Shown: positions 28,401 through 37,832, counted from the stretch's first letter. The stretch: 64,000 nt of DNA from Ignavibacteria bacterium (GCA_020635205.1 JACKAE010000001.1:496001-560000), one strand, 5' to 3'. Made by a program: numbers and translations. Notes: generated by a model not told the origin, from the letters alone.

Positions 28401-28976
28401 ATGCGCAGCCTCACTGCCATATCATTCTTCTTGTTGCTTGGGTTGTCGGGATGTATGCTCTCCCCTCTCGATTGCTTCCAATCGCACGAAAGGGAGAGCG
28501 TAGGAGATCGCTCTGCGAGAGAGGAGAGAAGATGGGTATCTCCTCCTCTTCAAGATGATTCATACCGAGAAAAGTGGGCGAATACTCACACCTCAACCAC
28601 ATTCGAAATTGATGGTGTGACCTGGATCAACGACGACTACAGCCTCGCTCTCAGTGAAGCCCAGAAGTCAGGTAAACCAATCTTCGTCGACTTCACAGGA
28701 TATACCTGCACAAATTGCCGATGGATAGAGAGGAATATGTATTCCCAACCTGAGGTGATTGAACTTCTGAAGAAGTATGTTACGGTACAGCTACATACAG
28801 ATCGACGAGACGATGTAAACCGTCGCAATCGACAAATGCAAATCGATCGACTAAACTCCATTGATCTCCCCACATTTGTACTCTTCACACCGGAAGACTC
28901 TCTCATTGCTGTTACGGTCTTTACACGTGATGTTGAGAAGTTCACAACCTTCCTCAAGGCAGGACTCGCAGACTGA
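28401..28976 (+). CDS. Thioredoxin-fold lipoprotein, DsbD gamma-domain-like
   Basis: 191 residues. The signal MRSLTAISFFLLLGLSGC gives a lipobox LSGC with Cys18. The mature part is a thioredoxin fold with C103-T-N-C106 in GYTCTNCRWIE, closely matching the gamma domain of the DsbD just upstream (INCGNCRWMEKN, NRQNRQMQIDR against NRRNRQMQIDR). It starts three bases after the dsbD stop, so it is co-transcribed and probably coupled. It is likely a membrane-tethered periplasmic disulfide reductase fed by DsbD; its target is unknown. Confidence 0.87.
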   Translation: MRSLTAISFFLLLGLSGCMLSPLDCFQSHERESVGDRSAREERRWVSPPLQDDSYREKWANTHTSTTFEIDGVTWINDDYSLALSEAQKSGKPIFVDFTGYTCTNCRWIERNMYSQPEVIELLKKYVTVQLHTDRRDDVNRRNRQMQIDRLNSIDLPTFVLFTPEDSLIAVTVFTRDVEKFTTFLKAGLAD

Positions 28977-29124
28977 TCGTCCTCACTGAATTGGTTGTTC
29001 ACCATCATTCCACTCGTATTCCTAATCATCATTGGTATGGCTTCTCTCCCCTTGCGTCCATTTCTACAACTTTCCGTCTTTCTCTGTGAAGACAACTTTC
29101 ACGTAATTCATAGAGGAGAAAATC

Positions 29125-29340
29125 ATGGCACAAATTCAAGGTAGCGAGGAGAAAGGAAGTGTTGTGTGTTGCTCTACGGCTTCCGAGAGCACGACATGTT
29201 GCACAACTGAACAAGCGACAACTACTACAACCTCCACTTCAACGCAAGGTGAATGTTGCACCACAGCAAAAGTAGAAATGTCGGTCTGCTGCATTCCACA
29301 AAATAGTATCGTCTGTTGTAGTGTAAGCTCCTGTTGTTGA
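29125..29340 (+). CDS. 71-residue protein with six Cys-Cys pairs
   Basis: An ORF from ATG 29125 with an excellent ribosome-binding site (GAGGAGAAAATC before the ATG). It has 12 cysteines, all in adjacent pairs, at 15-16, 25-26, 44-45, 55-56, 64-65 and 70-71, the last pair being the final two residues. Between pairs the sequence is Ser/Thr-rich (a run of Thr at 32-36). There is no signal peptide or hydrophobic helix, so it looks cytoplasmic. It stops 22 bases before the SigZ-type sigma gene, so the two are probably one transcript. A metallothionein-like metal chelator, a redox buffer or a peptide-modification substrate are all possible. I recognise no family. Confidence 0.75.
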   Translation: MAQIQGSEEKGSVVCCSTASESTTCCTTEQATTTTTSTSTQGECCTTAKVEMSVCCIPQNSIVCCSVSSCC

Positions 29341-29362
29341 TGTATCACAAACATTGAGTGAC

Positions 29363-29977
29363 ATGATAGTTCAACATCAAGCAGATATTAACGAGAAGGC
29401 TTGGCGGGAATACCGTTCCCGCCTCCTTCTCTTTATTCGTTCGCAAGTAAAAGATCACGACGTTGCCGAGGATATTCTTCAAGATGTTTTGTTGAAGATC
29501 TGGACGGAACGGGAATCACTCAGAAATGAAGAACGGCTCCTTCCTTGGATGTACCGGATTGCCCGGAATGGAGTGGTTGACTACTACCGAGCCAAGAAGC
29601 TACCAACGGTTTCCCTTGAGGAGATTGAAGGCAAGGTAGAGAATCCCCTTACTACACCCGAAGAAGAGGATAAGCTCCTTACACCAACCAATTACGCTGA
29701 GCGTGAGCTTGCCACTTGTGTGCAACCAATGATTGAGACGCTCCCGCAACACTACCAACGCGCCCTTACCCTCGCCGATATTTCTGGTTTGTCGCAGACT
29801 GATCTTGCTAATCGAGAAGGAATATCGATCTCCGGCGCAAAGTCCCGCGTGCAGCGTGGCAGGCAAATGTTGAAAGAGATGATCGTTGAATGTTGCCGAC
29901 TTGAATTTGATCTGCGAGGAAAAATTGTTGACTACGCCCCACGACAGGTTTGCAACGACAACTGCGCAGAAAGATAA
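29363..29977 (+). CDS. sigZ: ECF RNA polymerase sigma factor, SigZ type
   Basis: 204 residues from ATG 29363; a TTG at 29354 would add three. Sigma region 2 is at about 5-75 (DHDVAEDILQDVLLKIW, WMYRIARNGVVDYYRAKK) and region 4 at about 115-165 (LPQHYQRALTLADISGLSQTDLA, ISGAKSRVQRGRQML). The C-terminus continues with ECCRLEFDLRGKIVDY and CNDNC, giving C177, C178, C197 and C201, the extension that marks SigZ proteins. No anti-sigma gene is adjacent. It directly follows the Cys-pair protein and the DsbD group, suggesting control by thiol or metal stress, which is inference. Confidence 0.88.
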   Translation: MIVQHQADINEKAWREYRSRLLLFIRSQVKDHDVAEDILQDVLLKIWTERESLRNEERLLPWMYRIARNGVVDYYRAKKLPTVSLEEIEGKVENPLTTPEEEDKLLTPTNYAERELATCVQPMIETLPQHYQRALTLADISGLSQTDLANREGISISGAKSRVQRGRQMLKEMIVECCRLEFDLRGKIVDYAPRQVCNDNCAER

Positions 29978-30094
29978 CTGCAATCTTTGCACTTCTTCTT
30001 TACGCCTTTACGTGAATCTTTCAAGGGGCTACTACACGCTACACAGATAGTCTCAAACAAACTTTGCTCTCTTTGCGGCCTTGCGCGAAAAACA

Positions 30095-30130
30095 AACGTG
30101 GCCTCAGGGATTACTCCCCGAGGCCACGTT
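30095..30130. terminator. Bidirectional terminator
   Basis: Perfect 11-bp stem AACGTGGCCTC / GAGGCCACGTT (30095-30105, 30120-30130) between convergent sigZ and the 1806-residue protein gene. T-rich tracts follow on both strands (TTCTTTTATT rightwards, TGTTTTTC leftwards). Confidence 0.85.
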
Positions 30131-30169
30131 CTTTTATTAGAGGCTCACGCCCCTTTGTAGCTATCCCTG

Positions 30170-33100
30170 CTATTTCTGTACTGTCAGAGTTTGGGTCAGC
30201 ACTTCATCGCCACTTACTAAGCGGAGATGGTAGACACCACTCGACAGCTGAGTCACGTCAATCCGCAACTCGCCCGTGCCGTCAACGCTCAACTCCTCTT
30301 CACGGACAACCTTGCCCTCTGCGTCAACCATCAACAAGCTCGACGCCACGCCGCGTGGTGCTCGCCAGCTGATACGACTGTACTCACTCGCTGGGTTCGG
30401 ATAGACCGACAACGAGTACGAGCTCTCCGCTCCCCCCGTTACCAAGACGCGACCTCGTGCGGCTACCACCCGACGTCCGTCCTTCTCAATCGAGATCAGA
30501 CGATACTCGTACTCCGCACCCTGACGAACCGTCCCGTCCAATACGCTGTACGACGCTACCTTCTCCGGACCCCCCTCTGGTACACGCTGCGCGATCACCT
30601 GGCTGCCCACCAGCGACTCCCCACTCTCACTCCGTACAACCTCCGAGCGCTCGATCTCCAATCCACTGATCTCCTTCTCCGAGACCGTCGCCCACTGCAC
30701 CGTCACTGCCTCGCGACCCGTCTGATACGCCGTGAACTCACTCACCTCGACCGGCAACACTGCGCTGTACTGATCCAAGAAGTCAATCGCTCCCAAGACC
30801 ACTCGCTGCACACCCGAACGATCTGCCTCTGGAGCAAAGCGACCCCAGTGACGGATGTCTACGCCATAGTACACCGATGCTCGTGTCAGGTTCGCCATCG
30901 TCATGCCACTCAACGAATCACGTGTCGCTCGTGGACTCGTCTCGTCAGCATACCAATGTGTACCCTGCGCAACACCCTCGCCACCAGTCGCGCGGACGAC
31001 CGTTGGGTTCGGGCCACGATCTCCCTTCACTCCCGTCGCGTCGATCGTCTCAAAACGACGGTTCGTGATCCGTACACCCTGCACACGCAACCCGTCATAC
31101 AACCCTGGGTTCGTGTTCCGTACGTGCTGTGCTCGCAGGTACTCCTGAACGAACTCTCGGTCTGCTGCATTCCCGTTGAACGCATCCAACGCCACGTCGT
31201 GCTTCCGACTGATCTCCTGACCCGTGATGAACAAGCCTGCGCGTCGCCACGTGTCCCACGCGTCCTGCTGTCCCTTGATCGCCCAACGCTCCTCTGCCTT
31301 CAACCCCTCGGACTCGTCGCCCTGCATCCACATCACAAACTGCCATGGTGCAAAGTTCAACGCATACTGTGGCCAGCGATCGCGCTCGAACAAGTCATAC
31401 GTGAAGTCTGTGTTCCCACCGACCGTGCCCGTGCGTGACCAGTTGATCTGAGCCAACGCCGAGAGGATCGAGTCCGCATTCAACTTGTTTCCGAGAACAT
31501 CCAAGTCCCCTGCCGTCGATGCCGGCAACGTCGAACCATCAACACCCGGCATGTAGTTCTCTACACTCACGAACGACTCCGTCTTCGCACGCTGTACGTA
31601 GAAGCGTACCGACTTCTCATACCGGTTGTTCCCAAGGTTGTCATCGTTGCCAACCGTCAGTACAAAACGATAGATCGGGGTCACGTTCGGCTCCATCGTC
31701 CCAAACGTCCCATTCGTCATACCCAACTCCCACATCGTCCGCGGCTGATACTGACCGAAGTCGACCTCGCTCGCCTCCGAAACATCCACCGCCACATTCC
31801 GGCTGATCGATGCTTCGTTGATCCACGTGCCGCCATTCCAGTAATCGATCTCCATCGTCACCGATGCACCGGCCATCGGACGACCGCCGATGTTCCGAAC
31901 ACGAGCTCGAACCTCAATCAACGAGTCGTCCATCACGTACTCCGCATCGGAGAACGTCCCACTCGTTGCACGCCACCCAAACGGCGCGGTCACATTCTCA
32001 GCAACCAAGTCGTTGTTCTGTACAACGCCCCAGAACTCGTCTGCTCCCAGGTCATACCGACCATTCATCGCCGACTGCGTCCGTGGCTCGTTGTCGATGT
32101 CATTCGTGAACTCCGACATATCCACACCACGATTCCCTGCCAACGAACGACGCAACTGCGGGTTCAAGTGCAAGTTCTCCGATCCCGGTACAAGGCTCAT
32201 GAACTCCGGTGTGATGTCACCCACCAACGAGTTCTCATCCTGACGGGTCAGATACTGCCACTGCGACAGGTTGCTCATCACCGGTGGCGATGGCAGACGA
32301 TAGCCCTCTGGCGAATACCGGCTCAACGAACCGAGCACACCATTCGGTGTCCAGACCAAGTTGTAGTCCGAGGTTACCGACATGTTGTATGGCTCATACT
32401 GCGGAGTCCGTACCTGATAGTACAGACCAAGCGCGCCGCTGTTCAACACCGTCACGATGTTGTTCATCACACGAGCCTCGCTCAACTGAGAGAGAATGCC
32501 GACATACGAGCCACTGGCTCCCGTCGTCGACGGATTGTAGATCGTATTGTTCACCACATCGTTGTCACGTGGCGTGTAATCAAGGCCTGCATTCTTCTGC
32601 TCGATCGTCATTGCGATACCATAGCTGCCGTCTGCTCCCTTGTAATCCCACACCATGTTGTTCTGTACATCCATCGCCGAACTCGTCGGCAACTCTTGTA
32701 CCACACCACCCGGGGTGATCAACACGTTCCGGTTGTTCTCTACAGAGATACCGGCCGCATTCCCACTGCTCGTCCGGATGTCCGAGACCTGGTTGCGAGC
32801 AATCAACAACCCATTCGAGTACCCACGGTTGCCACTGGCGTTGCCACCTGCGGTCACCGAGATACCAGCCGCATCACGCTCGTTCGTTGCTGAACTCTCC
32901 GTTCCCTTCGCATCGGCGCCGGTGATCGGGCCGTTGCAGTCGTTGTGGACTCCATCGATACGGTTCTCCACGATCTGTGAGTTGCTCTCGAAGGAGACCG
33001 CGATACCCCCACGGCTCACATCCTCGATCCAGTTACCACGATAGATGTTCTCACGGTTGTTGATCGCCTCGAAGCGTGCACTCTGCTCACGCATGATTGG

Positions 33101-35590
33101 GCCTGCGCCGACCGAGACGATGCCGTAGCCGAAGCCACGGATGTGGTTCCCCTCAAACACGTTGTTCTGGTTGAACAGCGTATCGGCATTCAACGAATTG
33201 CCACCCGATGTTGGGTCGAACGGTATCGTGTTCCGAAGCATGATACCAGCCGAGATCTGCTGTGAGAGATCTTCGACATAGCTGAACTGGTTGAACGCTT
33301 GGTCGTAGCGTGGGATCGAGATCGTCTGTGTGCAGTGGAGGTCTCCTCCACCAAACGGTGCGATCTCTGCATTCTTCACTGCATAGTTCGATGAACCTCT
33401 GCCGAAGAAGAGTGGCACATACAAGTCACGTAGACCGGTGTTCTCTAACTCAAAGCGAAGAACGCGGTTTGGCCCACCGTCGAAGGTCATGTACCCACTT
33501 GGGTTATCATTATCAATCTGTCCGAACCACATGCCGATACCCGATGGCGACTTCAGGTGAATCGTCACCTTCGTCTTGCTCGGATGTGGCATCCAGGTGA
33601 TCCGTGCATTCTCGCCCGCGCCGATAATTTCTCCACGCATATCCATTGCCGGAACTTCACTGTTATTCTCTTTTGGTGGTACTACTGTGTACTCATCGTC
33701 GACCAACAAGAAGTTCACATCGCCCGACACACCCAAGTAGAAGAGGGAGTCACGAGCTTCTTCCATCGTTTGGAAACGCTCTCCAAACCCGACCAGAATA
33801 TCCCCACTCAGTGGTGAAAGAACATTGAAGCAGAATGAAGAAGAATCATTCGACTTCACTGGATCATCCGGATGTGAGATTTTAACCCCGACGCAATAGC
33901 GTCCCGGGCCACTTGCTACCGAAGGAATAAAGTTCGGGAACTGCTGTAGTGTTCTTCCACCATCTGCTACAATGTCCGATATCAACACTGCCTGACGGTA
34001 AACCTCGTTCCCCTTTGGATCGTACACGTACATCGTAACCTGCGTGTTCGTTGCATCGGTTAAGCCGTTGTTTTCGAACAGTGCATCCATTGCAATTGGG
34101 CGTCCAATCGGATAGAACTGAGTTTGTTCGGTTGTTCCTCCATGTATTGCAGCAACCTCGATCGTGTAGGCAGCAACGAAACAGAAGACTCCTCCATTAT
34201 TCGGAAGTGAGTCGTTACCTCGTGCCTCATCGTTGTCAAGGTTAGAGAAGAGACGAATGCAGTATGTGCCTGGCTGTGTTGGAACCCAAGCTGGTAAGTT
34301 TACATCGCGGAATGTTGCCGAAGGGAACTGACCTGGAATAATTGGATTCGATGTAAAGAGTGGCGAAGATTCTCCTTGACGATAAATCTCATACCCAATC
34401 GGCACATTCAATTCATCGTTCGTCCCAACGTTTAGGAACCGAGCCTCAATCGGCACACCCTCACCAACTGGATATTTTGTGAAGAGTGGCGGAACATTCC
34501 CAAAGGGCTGTAAGATCCTGAATGCGAGGATGTCGTGTCCACCAAGAACGAAGTACGGAATCTCGCAGGTATCATTCGAATAATCTTCATCAACTGGGTT
34601 GGTAGGATAGGTGACAACAGTATAAATGCCCGAGGTCTTGTTGATCGTTCCCGGAATAGCATTGAAGGTCACAGACGCCGTTCCGAAACGGTTGCCGGGA
34701 GAAATGAGTCGTTGTTCCGAGGAATAAATTGGGGTAGTGCTGTTGCCGTAGTATACTTTGAACTGAAATGGAATGTTGTTCTTAGGATTTGCTCCAAGGT
34801 TTTCCAGTGACGCGGTTACTGTAACAGCATCGTTTTTCAAGAAACTGTTGATTGAGTTCGTTGAGTTAAATGTCACTGAATTACATGACAAGTCATCCAG
34901 TACGCGGCGGAAGCGATAGAGAGTTCCAGCTGGAATAGGGTTTGCGTTAATATTAATGCTGTGTGTTTGCACAGTAGTACTTGCTGTTGCCACTGGCACA
35001 CCTGGCACTACACTAATCCAGTTTGTAGCACTTGTCGCCATGCCGATTGTTGCCGTAGTCGAAAAGTTTGATGGCATGTCTATATAAAAGAACTCGATGA
35101 CATTCGTTGTCTCATAGAGACGAACTTGATATACCCACGGACCACTGGCAGTGTTTGACCAATAACTTGTACGCCATTCAACCACTAAGACTCGCGATCC
35201 CGGACTTCCAATCGTTTGATACCGAATGTAGCCTCCATTCGCATGAGTCCTTAGATCATCCCAGAGTGCTGAAATAATTGGGTAGGGTGCGCCTGAGAAG
35301 GCATTTGAAAGATCTGAGTTTGTCGTGTGTGCACCGAGCTTCATCCAGCCATTTGTACTGACTGTAAATGTGGTGTAATTGGTTCCATCTAACTCGAATG
35401 TAAAGCCGATATTGAAAGAACCGGCTGTCAAATCGTCGATGTTCGCACCTAAAGCCTGACTTGCCCCCGACATATCGAAGGCGTCTCCATTAGTCTGTTG
35501 AAATAAGTATTCCGAAAAGAGTGCATTGGACTCGATTGGAAGTGCAAGCAAGCAGAAGCTCGCAGCAAGAAGGAGCAGTTTGTATTTCAT
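30170..35590 (-). CDS. Giant surface protein (1806 residues) with CARDB repeats, beta-helix and T9SS sorting domain
   Basis: The signal peptide is MKYKLLLLAASFCLLALPIESNA. Residues about 30-230 look like a jelly-roll module (SFNIGFTFELDGTNYTTFTVSTNGWMKLG in short form). Three CARDB-like Ig repeats follow (about 240-580). From about 600 to 1180 is a right-handed beta-helix with many Asn-rich turns (NNRNVLI, NNTIYNPSTT). Another Ig-like module, an alpha/beta domain and an FN3-like LPVEVSEFTAYQ...VTVQWATVSEKEISG segment lead to the SVYPNPASEY sorting domain (about 1725-1806). The protein should sit on the cell surface as an adhesin or glycan-binding scaffold. Base composition changes near 33,600 (see findings). 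Confidence 0.85.
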   Translation of the reverse strand: MKYKLLLLAASFCLLALPIESNALFSEYLFQQTNGDAFDMSGASQALGANIDDLTAGSFNIGFTFELDGTNYTTFTVSTNGWMKLGAHTTNSDLSNAFSGAPYPIISALWDDLRTHANGGYIRYQTIGSPGSRVLVVEWRTSYWSNTASGPWVYQVRLYETTNVIEFFYIDMPSNFSTTATIGMATSATNWISVVPGVPVATASTTVQTHSININANPIPAGTLYRFRRVLDDLSCNSVTFNSTNSINSFLKNDAVTVTASLENLGANPKNNIPFQFKVYYGNSTTPIYSSEQRLISPGNRFGTASVTFNAIPGTINKTSGIYTVVTYPTNPVDEDYSNDTCEIPYFVLGGHDILAFRILQPFGNVPPLFTKYPVGEGVPIEARFLNVGTNDELNVPIGYEIYRQGESSPLFTSNPIIPGQFPSATFRDVNLPAWVPTQPGTYCIRLFSNLDNDEARGNDSLPNNGGVFCFVAAYTIEVAAIHGGTTEQTQFYPIGRPIAMDALFENNGLTDATNTQVTMYVYDPKGNEVYRQAVLISDIVADGGRTLQQFPNFIPSVASGPGRYCVGVKISHPDDPVKSNDSSSFCFNVLSPLSGDILVGFGERFQTMEEARDSLFYLGVSGDVNFLLVDDEYTVVPPKENNSEVPAMDMRGEIIGAGENARITWMPHPSKTKVTIHLKSPSGIGMWFGQIDNDNPSGYMTFDGGPNRVLRFELENTGLRDLYVPLFFGRGSSNYAVKNAEIAPFGGGDLHCTQTISIPRYDQAFNQFSYVEDLSQQISAGIMLRNTIPFDPTSGGNSLNADTLFNQNNVFEGNHIRGFGYGIVSVGAGPIMREQSARFEAINNRENIYRGNWIEDVSRGGIAVSFESNSQIVENRIDGVHNDCNGPITGADAKGTESSATNERDAAGISVTAGGNASGNRGYSNGLLIARNQVSDIRTSSGNAAGISVENNRNVLITPGGVVQELPTSSAMDVQNNMVWDYKGADGSYGIAMTIEQKNAGLDYTPRDNDVVNNTIYNPSTTGASGSYVGILSQLSEARVMNNIVTVLNSGALGLYYQVRTPQYEPYNMSVTSDYNLVWTPNGVLGSLSRYSPEGYRLPSPPVMSNLSQWQYLTRQDENSLVGDITPEFMSLVPGSENLHLNPQLRRSLAGNRGVDMSEFTNDIDNEPRTQSAMNGRYDLGADEFWGVVQNNDLVAENVTAPFGWRATSGTFSDAEYVMDDSLIEVRARVRNIGGRPMAGASVTMEIDYWNGGTWINEASISRNVAVDVSEASEVDFGQYQPRTMWELGMTNGTFGTMEPNVTPIYRFVLTVGNDDNLGNNRYEKSVRFYVQRAKTESFVSVENYMPGVDGSTLPASTAGDLDVLGNKLNADSILSALAQINWSRTGTVGGNTDFTYDLFERDRWPQYALNFAPWQFVMWMQGDESEGLKAEERWAIKGQQDAWDTWRRAGLFITGQEISRKHDVALDAFNGNAADREFVQEYLRAQHVRNTNPGLYDGLRVQGVRITNRRFETIDATGVKGDRGPNPTVVRATGGEGVAQGTHWYADETSPRATRDSLSGMTMANLTRASVYYGVDIRHWGRFAPEADRSGVQRVVLGAIDFLDQYSAVLPVEVSEFTAYQTGREAVTVQWATVSEKEISGLEIERSEVVRSESGESLVGSQVIAQRVPEGGPEKVASYSVLDGTVRQGAEYEYRLISIEKDGRRVVAARGRVLVTGGAESSYSLSVYPNPASEYSRISWRAPRGVASSLLMVDAEGKVVREEELSVDGTGELRIDVTQLSSGVYHLRLVSGDEVLTQTLTVQK

Positions 35591-36057
35591 AGTTGCACCA
35601 GAAATTATTTGTTTGTTAATGATAGTTGTTGTGGTACAATTGTATTGTTTGTAGTCTTTCGATATTTACAATATAAATAAGCAATGAGGGCACAAAAAAC
35701 CGCGGGAATATTACATTCCCATTTACTTAATATGGCTCTTGGTGTTATGGATTATTGAACTTGGTATAGGTAGTTATACCTGTATGGGAGTTACCGAGGA
35801 TACAGCCTTATCTTATTTGTTCTCTTATCTCCTCCGCATGACTGCTATAAGAACCCACCTCGAGTGGAAAAAGTTTCCCGCACTCGAAAGCCTATCAGAA
35901 AATTTTCTACCGGCAACAGTTTGAATGGTTAAGCACTCAAAAAACTGCGCAGAACTGAACGCTTTTAAAGGCTGGGAAGGATATATCGCTTACTTGTAGC
36001 AGTGTATGAGGCATGATACAACAGTGTAAAAAGCCTACTGGAACCTCGCCCTCAAAG
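35591..36057. other. Gene-free stretch
   Basis: An A+T-rich gap of 467 bases upstream of the giant surface-protein gene (minus strand). It holds a 61-codon plus-strand ORF at 35739-35924 with no ribosome-binding site and no recognisable sequence, which I do not call a gene. The part next to 35590 probably contains that gene's promoter; no motif is clear enough to mark. Confidence 0.5.
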
Positions 36058-37062
36058 TTATTTAAGTGAGATTTCAGCACTTTTTATCTCACCAACGTGA
36101 GTACCATTCCAGTTAGTTATTGGGGATGATTGAAATCTGTCAAGAATTGAGGATTCTTCTCTGGAAATAAGGCCAAGCTGATGGAGCACTGCAGTCATCA
36201 CTACCGACATCGGCTTATTCTCTCCATCTTCCATTTTTGCTGCAATACCAACTGGGCCGTTTGGGGTATCTATTCCAACGATCATAACCCCCATTGCCCC
36301 CCTCTTCGCGTAGCATCTCCCCTTAAATACTCGAATTAGCTCTGTATCGTATCCCCCCTCGGTATAGACCATCTCAGGATGATTTGCCATTCCTCTCATC
36401 AGGCGTTGTTCCGCGGATCCCTCTTCCACTGCTTTGGCCATAAAGCGGGCGGCAGCACGTGCAGCACTCTGGAGTGGAACGAAATATGTTGGCAAGGAGC
36501 AACCGTCGATCCCAAGTGGAATATCAGATTGATCTAAACCACAATATTCGGCCACTAACTCAAGAATATGTTGTTGTAGCGGGTGTGTCTCCTGCAAGTA
36601 TCCATCTGTTGGCCAATCATTGGCAATACAGGTAGCCAACATTCCCGCATGTTTTCCCGAGCAGTTATTATAGATGGCTGTCGGCGTTCCCTCCAGCCGA
36701 ATCAGCCGATCTCGCATATCTTGATCTTCGGGGAGGTGTCCACCACACTTCAACGCTCCTTCACCGAGGCCAATTCGCTCCAACATCTTCCGCACTGTTT
36801 GGACGTGATAGTCGGCAGCGGTGTGGCTGGCGCAGCAGATTGAGAGCATCGCGTCGTTGAACTCAAAACGATCGGCAGCGCCACTCTCAATCACCGGAAT
36901 GGCCTGAATCATCTTAATTGAAGAACGAAGGAATGTCCGGTAGTTCGGATCACCCAAACTGAAAAGCAGATCTCCCGCGGCGTTTGTCACTGCGATAGCA
37001 CCCCGATATACCCCCTCAACCAGATCATTGCGGGTTGAGTATGCCAGAGGAAGAGTCTTCAT
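36058..37062 (-). CDS. L-asparaginase, Rhizobium etli type (Asparaginase_II, class 3)
   Basis: A 334-residue cytoplasmic asparaginase converting asparagine to aspartate and ammonia. The family hallmark NNCSGKHAGMLA is at about 150, with SSIKMIQAIPVIESGAADRF near the N-terminus and GIDGCSLPTYFVPL after it. This class is unrelated to the common bacterial type I and II enzymes and uses a serine/lysine arrangement and a zinc site; the SGKH motif supplies the lysine. No signal peptide. It lies 71 bases downstream of a thioesterase gene on the same strand. Confidence 0.9.
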   Translation of the reverse strand: MKTLPLAYSTRNDLVEGVYRGAIAVTNAAGDLLFSLGDPNYRTFLRSSIKMIQAIPVIESGAADRFEFNDAMLSICCASHTAADYHVQTVRKMLERIGLGEGALKCGGHLPEDQDMRDRLIRLEGTPTAIYNNCSGKHAGMLATCIANDWPTDGYLQETHPLQQHILELVAEYCGLDQSDIPLGIDGCSLPTYFVPLQSAARAAARFMAKAVEEGSAEQRLMRGMANHPEMVYTEGGYDTELIRVFKGRCYAKRGAMGVMIVGIDTPNGPVGIAAKMEDGENKPMSVVMTAVLHQLGLISREESSILDRFQSSPITNWNGTHVGEIKSAEISLK

Positions 37063-37133
37063 TGATTGCGGAATTTCGATTTAGGATTGTGGAATTTCGG
37101 TACAAGATAGCGCACAAACTCTCAGTAGGTAGC

Positions 37134-37622
37134 CTATCTGTTTTCGTCGTAATCGATCTGGCGTGGTGTCTGCCACGGACGCTCCGTGTCGGTATATCGG
37201 GCAAGTGCTTCGCGTAGACGATCTGGAATTTCAATCGGTCGCTTCTCGTGGCGATCAACGCAAACAAGGCGACAGTATCCTTCTGCGAGAAGTGTTCCCT
37301 CCTCCTTATCTGTGAAGCGAAAGGATATCGTCAGCGATGTTTTCCCCCACCGGCTCACCCAGACCTCAATGAGCATCAGGTCATCCAACTTTGCTGGATA
37401 ACGGTATTCGCAGTGATACTCCGCCCGAATCGGAAAGCATTCAATCTCTTTAAAGGCAACCGAGTAGGGTAGACCAACCGACCGATACATCTCGGTTTCG
37501 GCAATCTCGAAGAATCGGACGTAGGCTCCGTAGTAGATGATGTGAGCTGCATCGCAATCGATCCAGCGCACACGCTCAAGTATTGTAAAGGGTTGACCCA
37601 CTTCAGGAAGTTTGATTGGCAA
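37134..37622 (-). CDS. Acyl-CoA thioesterase, YbgC/4HBT hotdog family
   Basis: 162 residues with a single hotdog fold. The active-site region WIDCDAAHIIYYGAYVRFFEIAETEMYR (in shorter form DCDAAHIIYYGAYVRFF) replaces the usual D-x-D-x-x-GHVYYxxY, with the Asp in place. The C-terminal strand block GKTSLTISFRFTD and LAEGYCRLVCVD is typical. It should hydrolyse short or aromatic acyl-CoA esters in the cytoplasm. It lies upstream of asparaginase in the same orientation; the two functions have no clear link. Confidence 0.87.
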   Translation of the reverse strand: MPIKLPEVGQPFTILERVRWIDCDAAHIIYYGAYVRFFEIAETEMYRSVGLPYSVAFKEIECFPIRAEYHCEYRYPAKLDDLMLIEVWVSRWGKTSLTISFRFTDKEEGTLLAEGYCRLVCVDRHEKRPIEIPDRLREALARYTDTERPWQTPRQIDYDENR

Positions 37623-37832
37623 ATCCGCCGGCGGCGGAGATGGAACATCTGTCTACTGATGGCTGGCGTTGGAAAGGCTCTATGGTTTTGCTCTCCTATC
37701 CAGTTCAAAAACGGACGGAAAATACGGGAACCGCAGAGAATCACCTATCGAATTTTGTGTAGGATATGTTCTCCTACGCACTCAACGCAATTGAAGGAGA
37801 AGATAGATGAAGAGAACCTATAGTTGATAGCT

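Noticed and set aside
30227..31438. 403-codon plus-strand ORF
   Set aside because: Antisense to the G+C-rich part of the 1806-residue surface-protein gene, whose domains and sorting signal are convincing; the ORF is His/Arg/Thr-rich shadow sequence without a ribosome-binding site.
35739..35924. 61-codon plus-strand ORF
   Set aside because: In A+T-rich upstream sequence, no ribosome-binding site, no similarity recognised.
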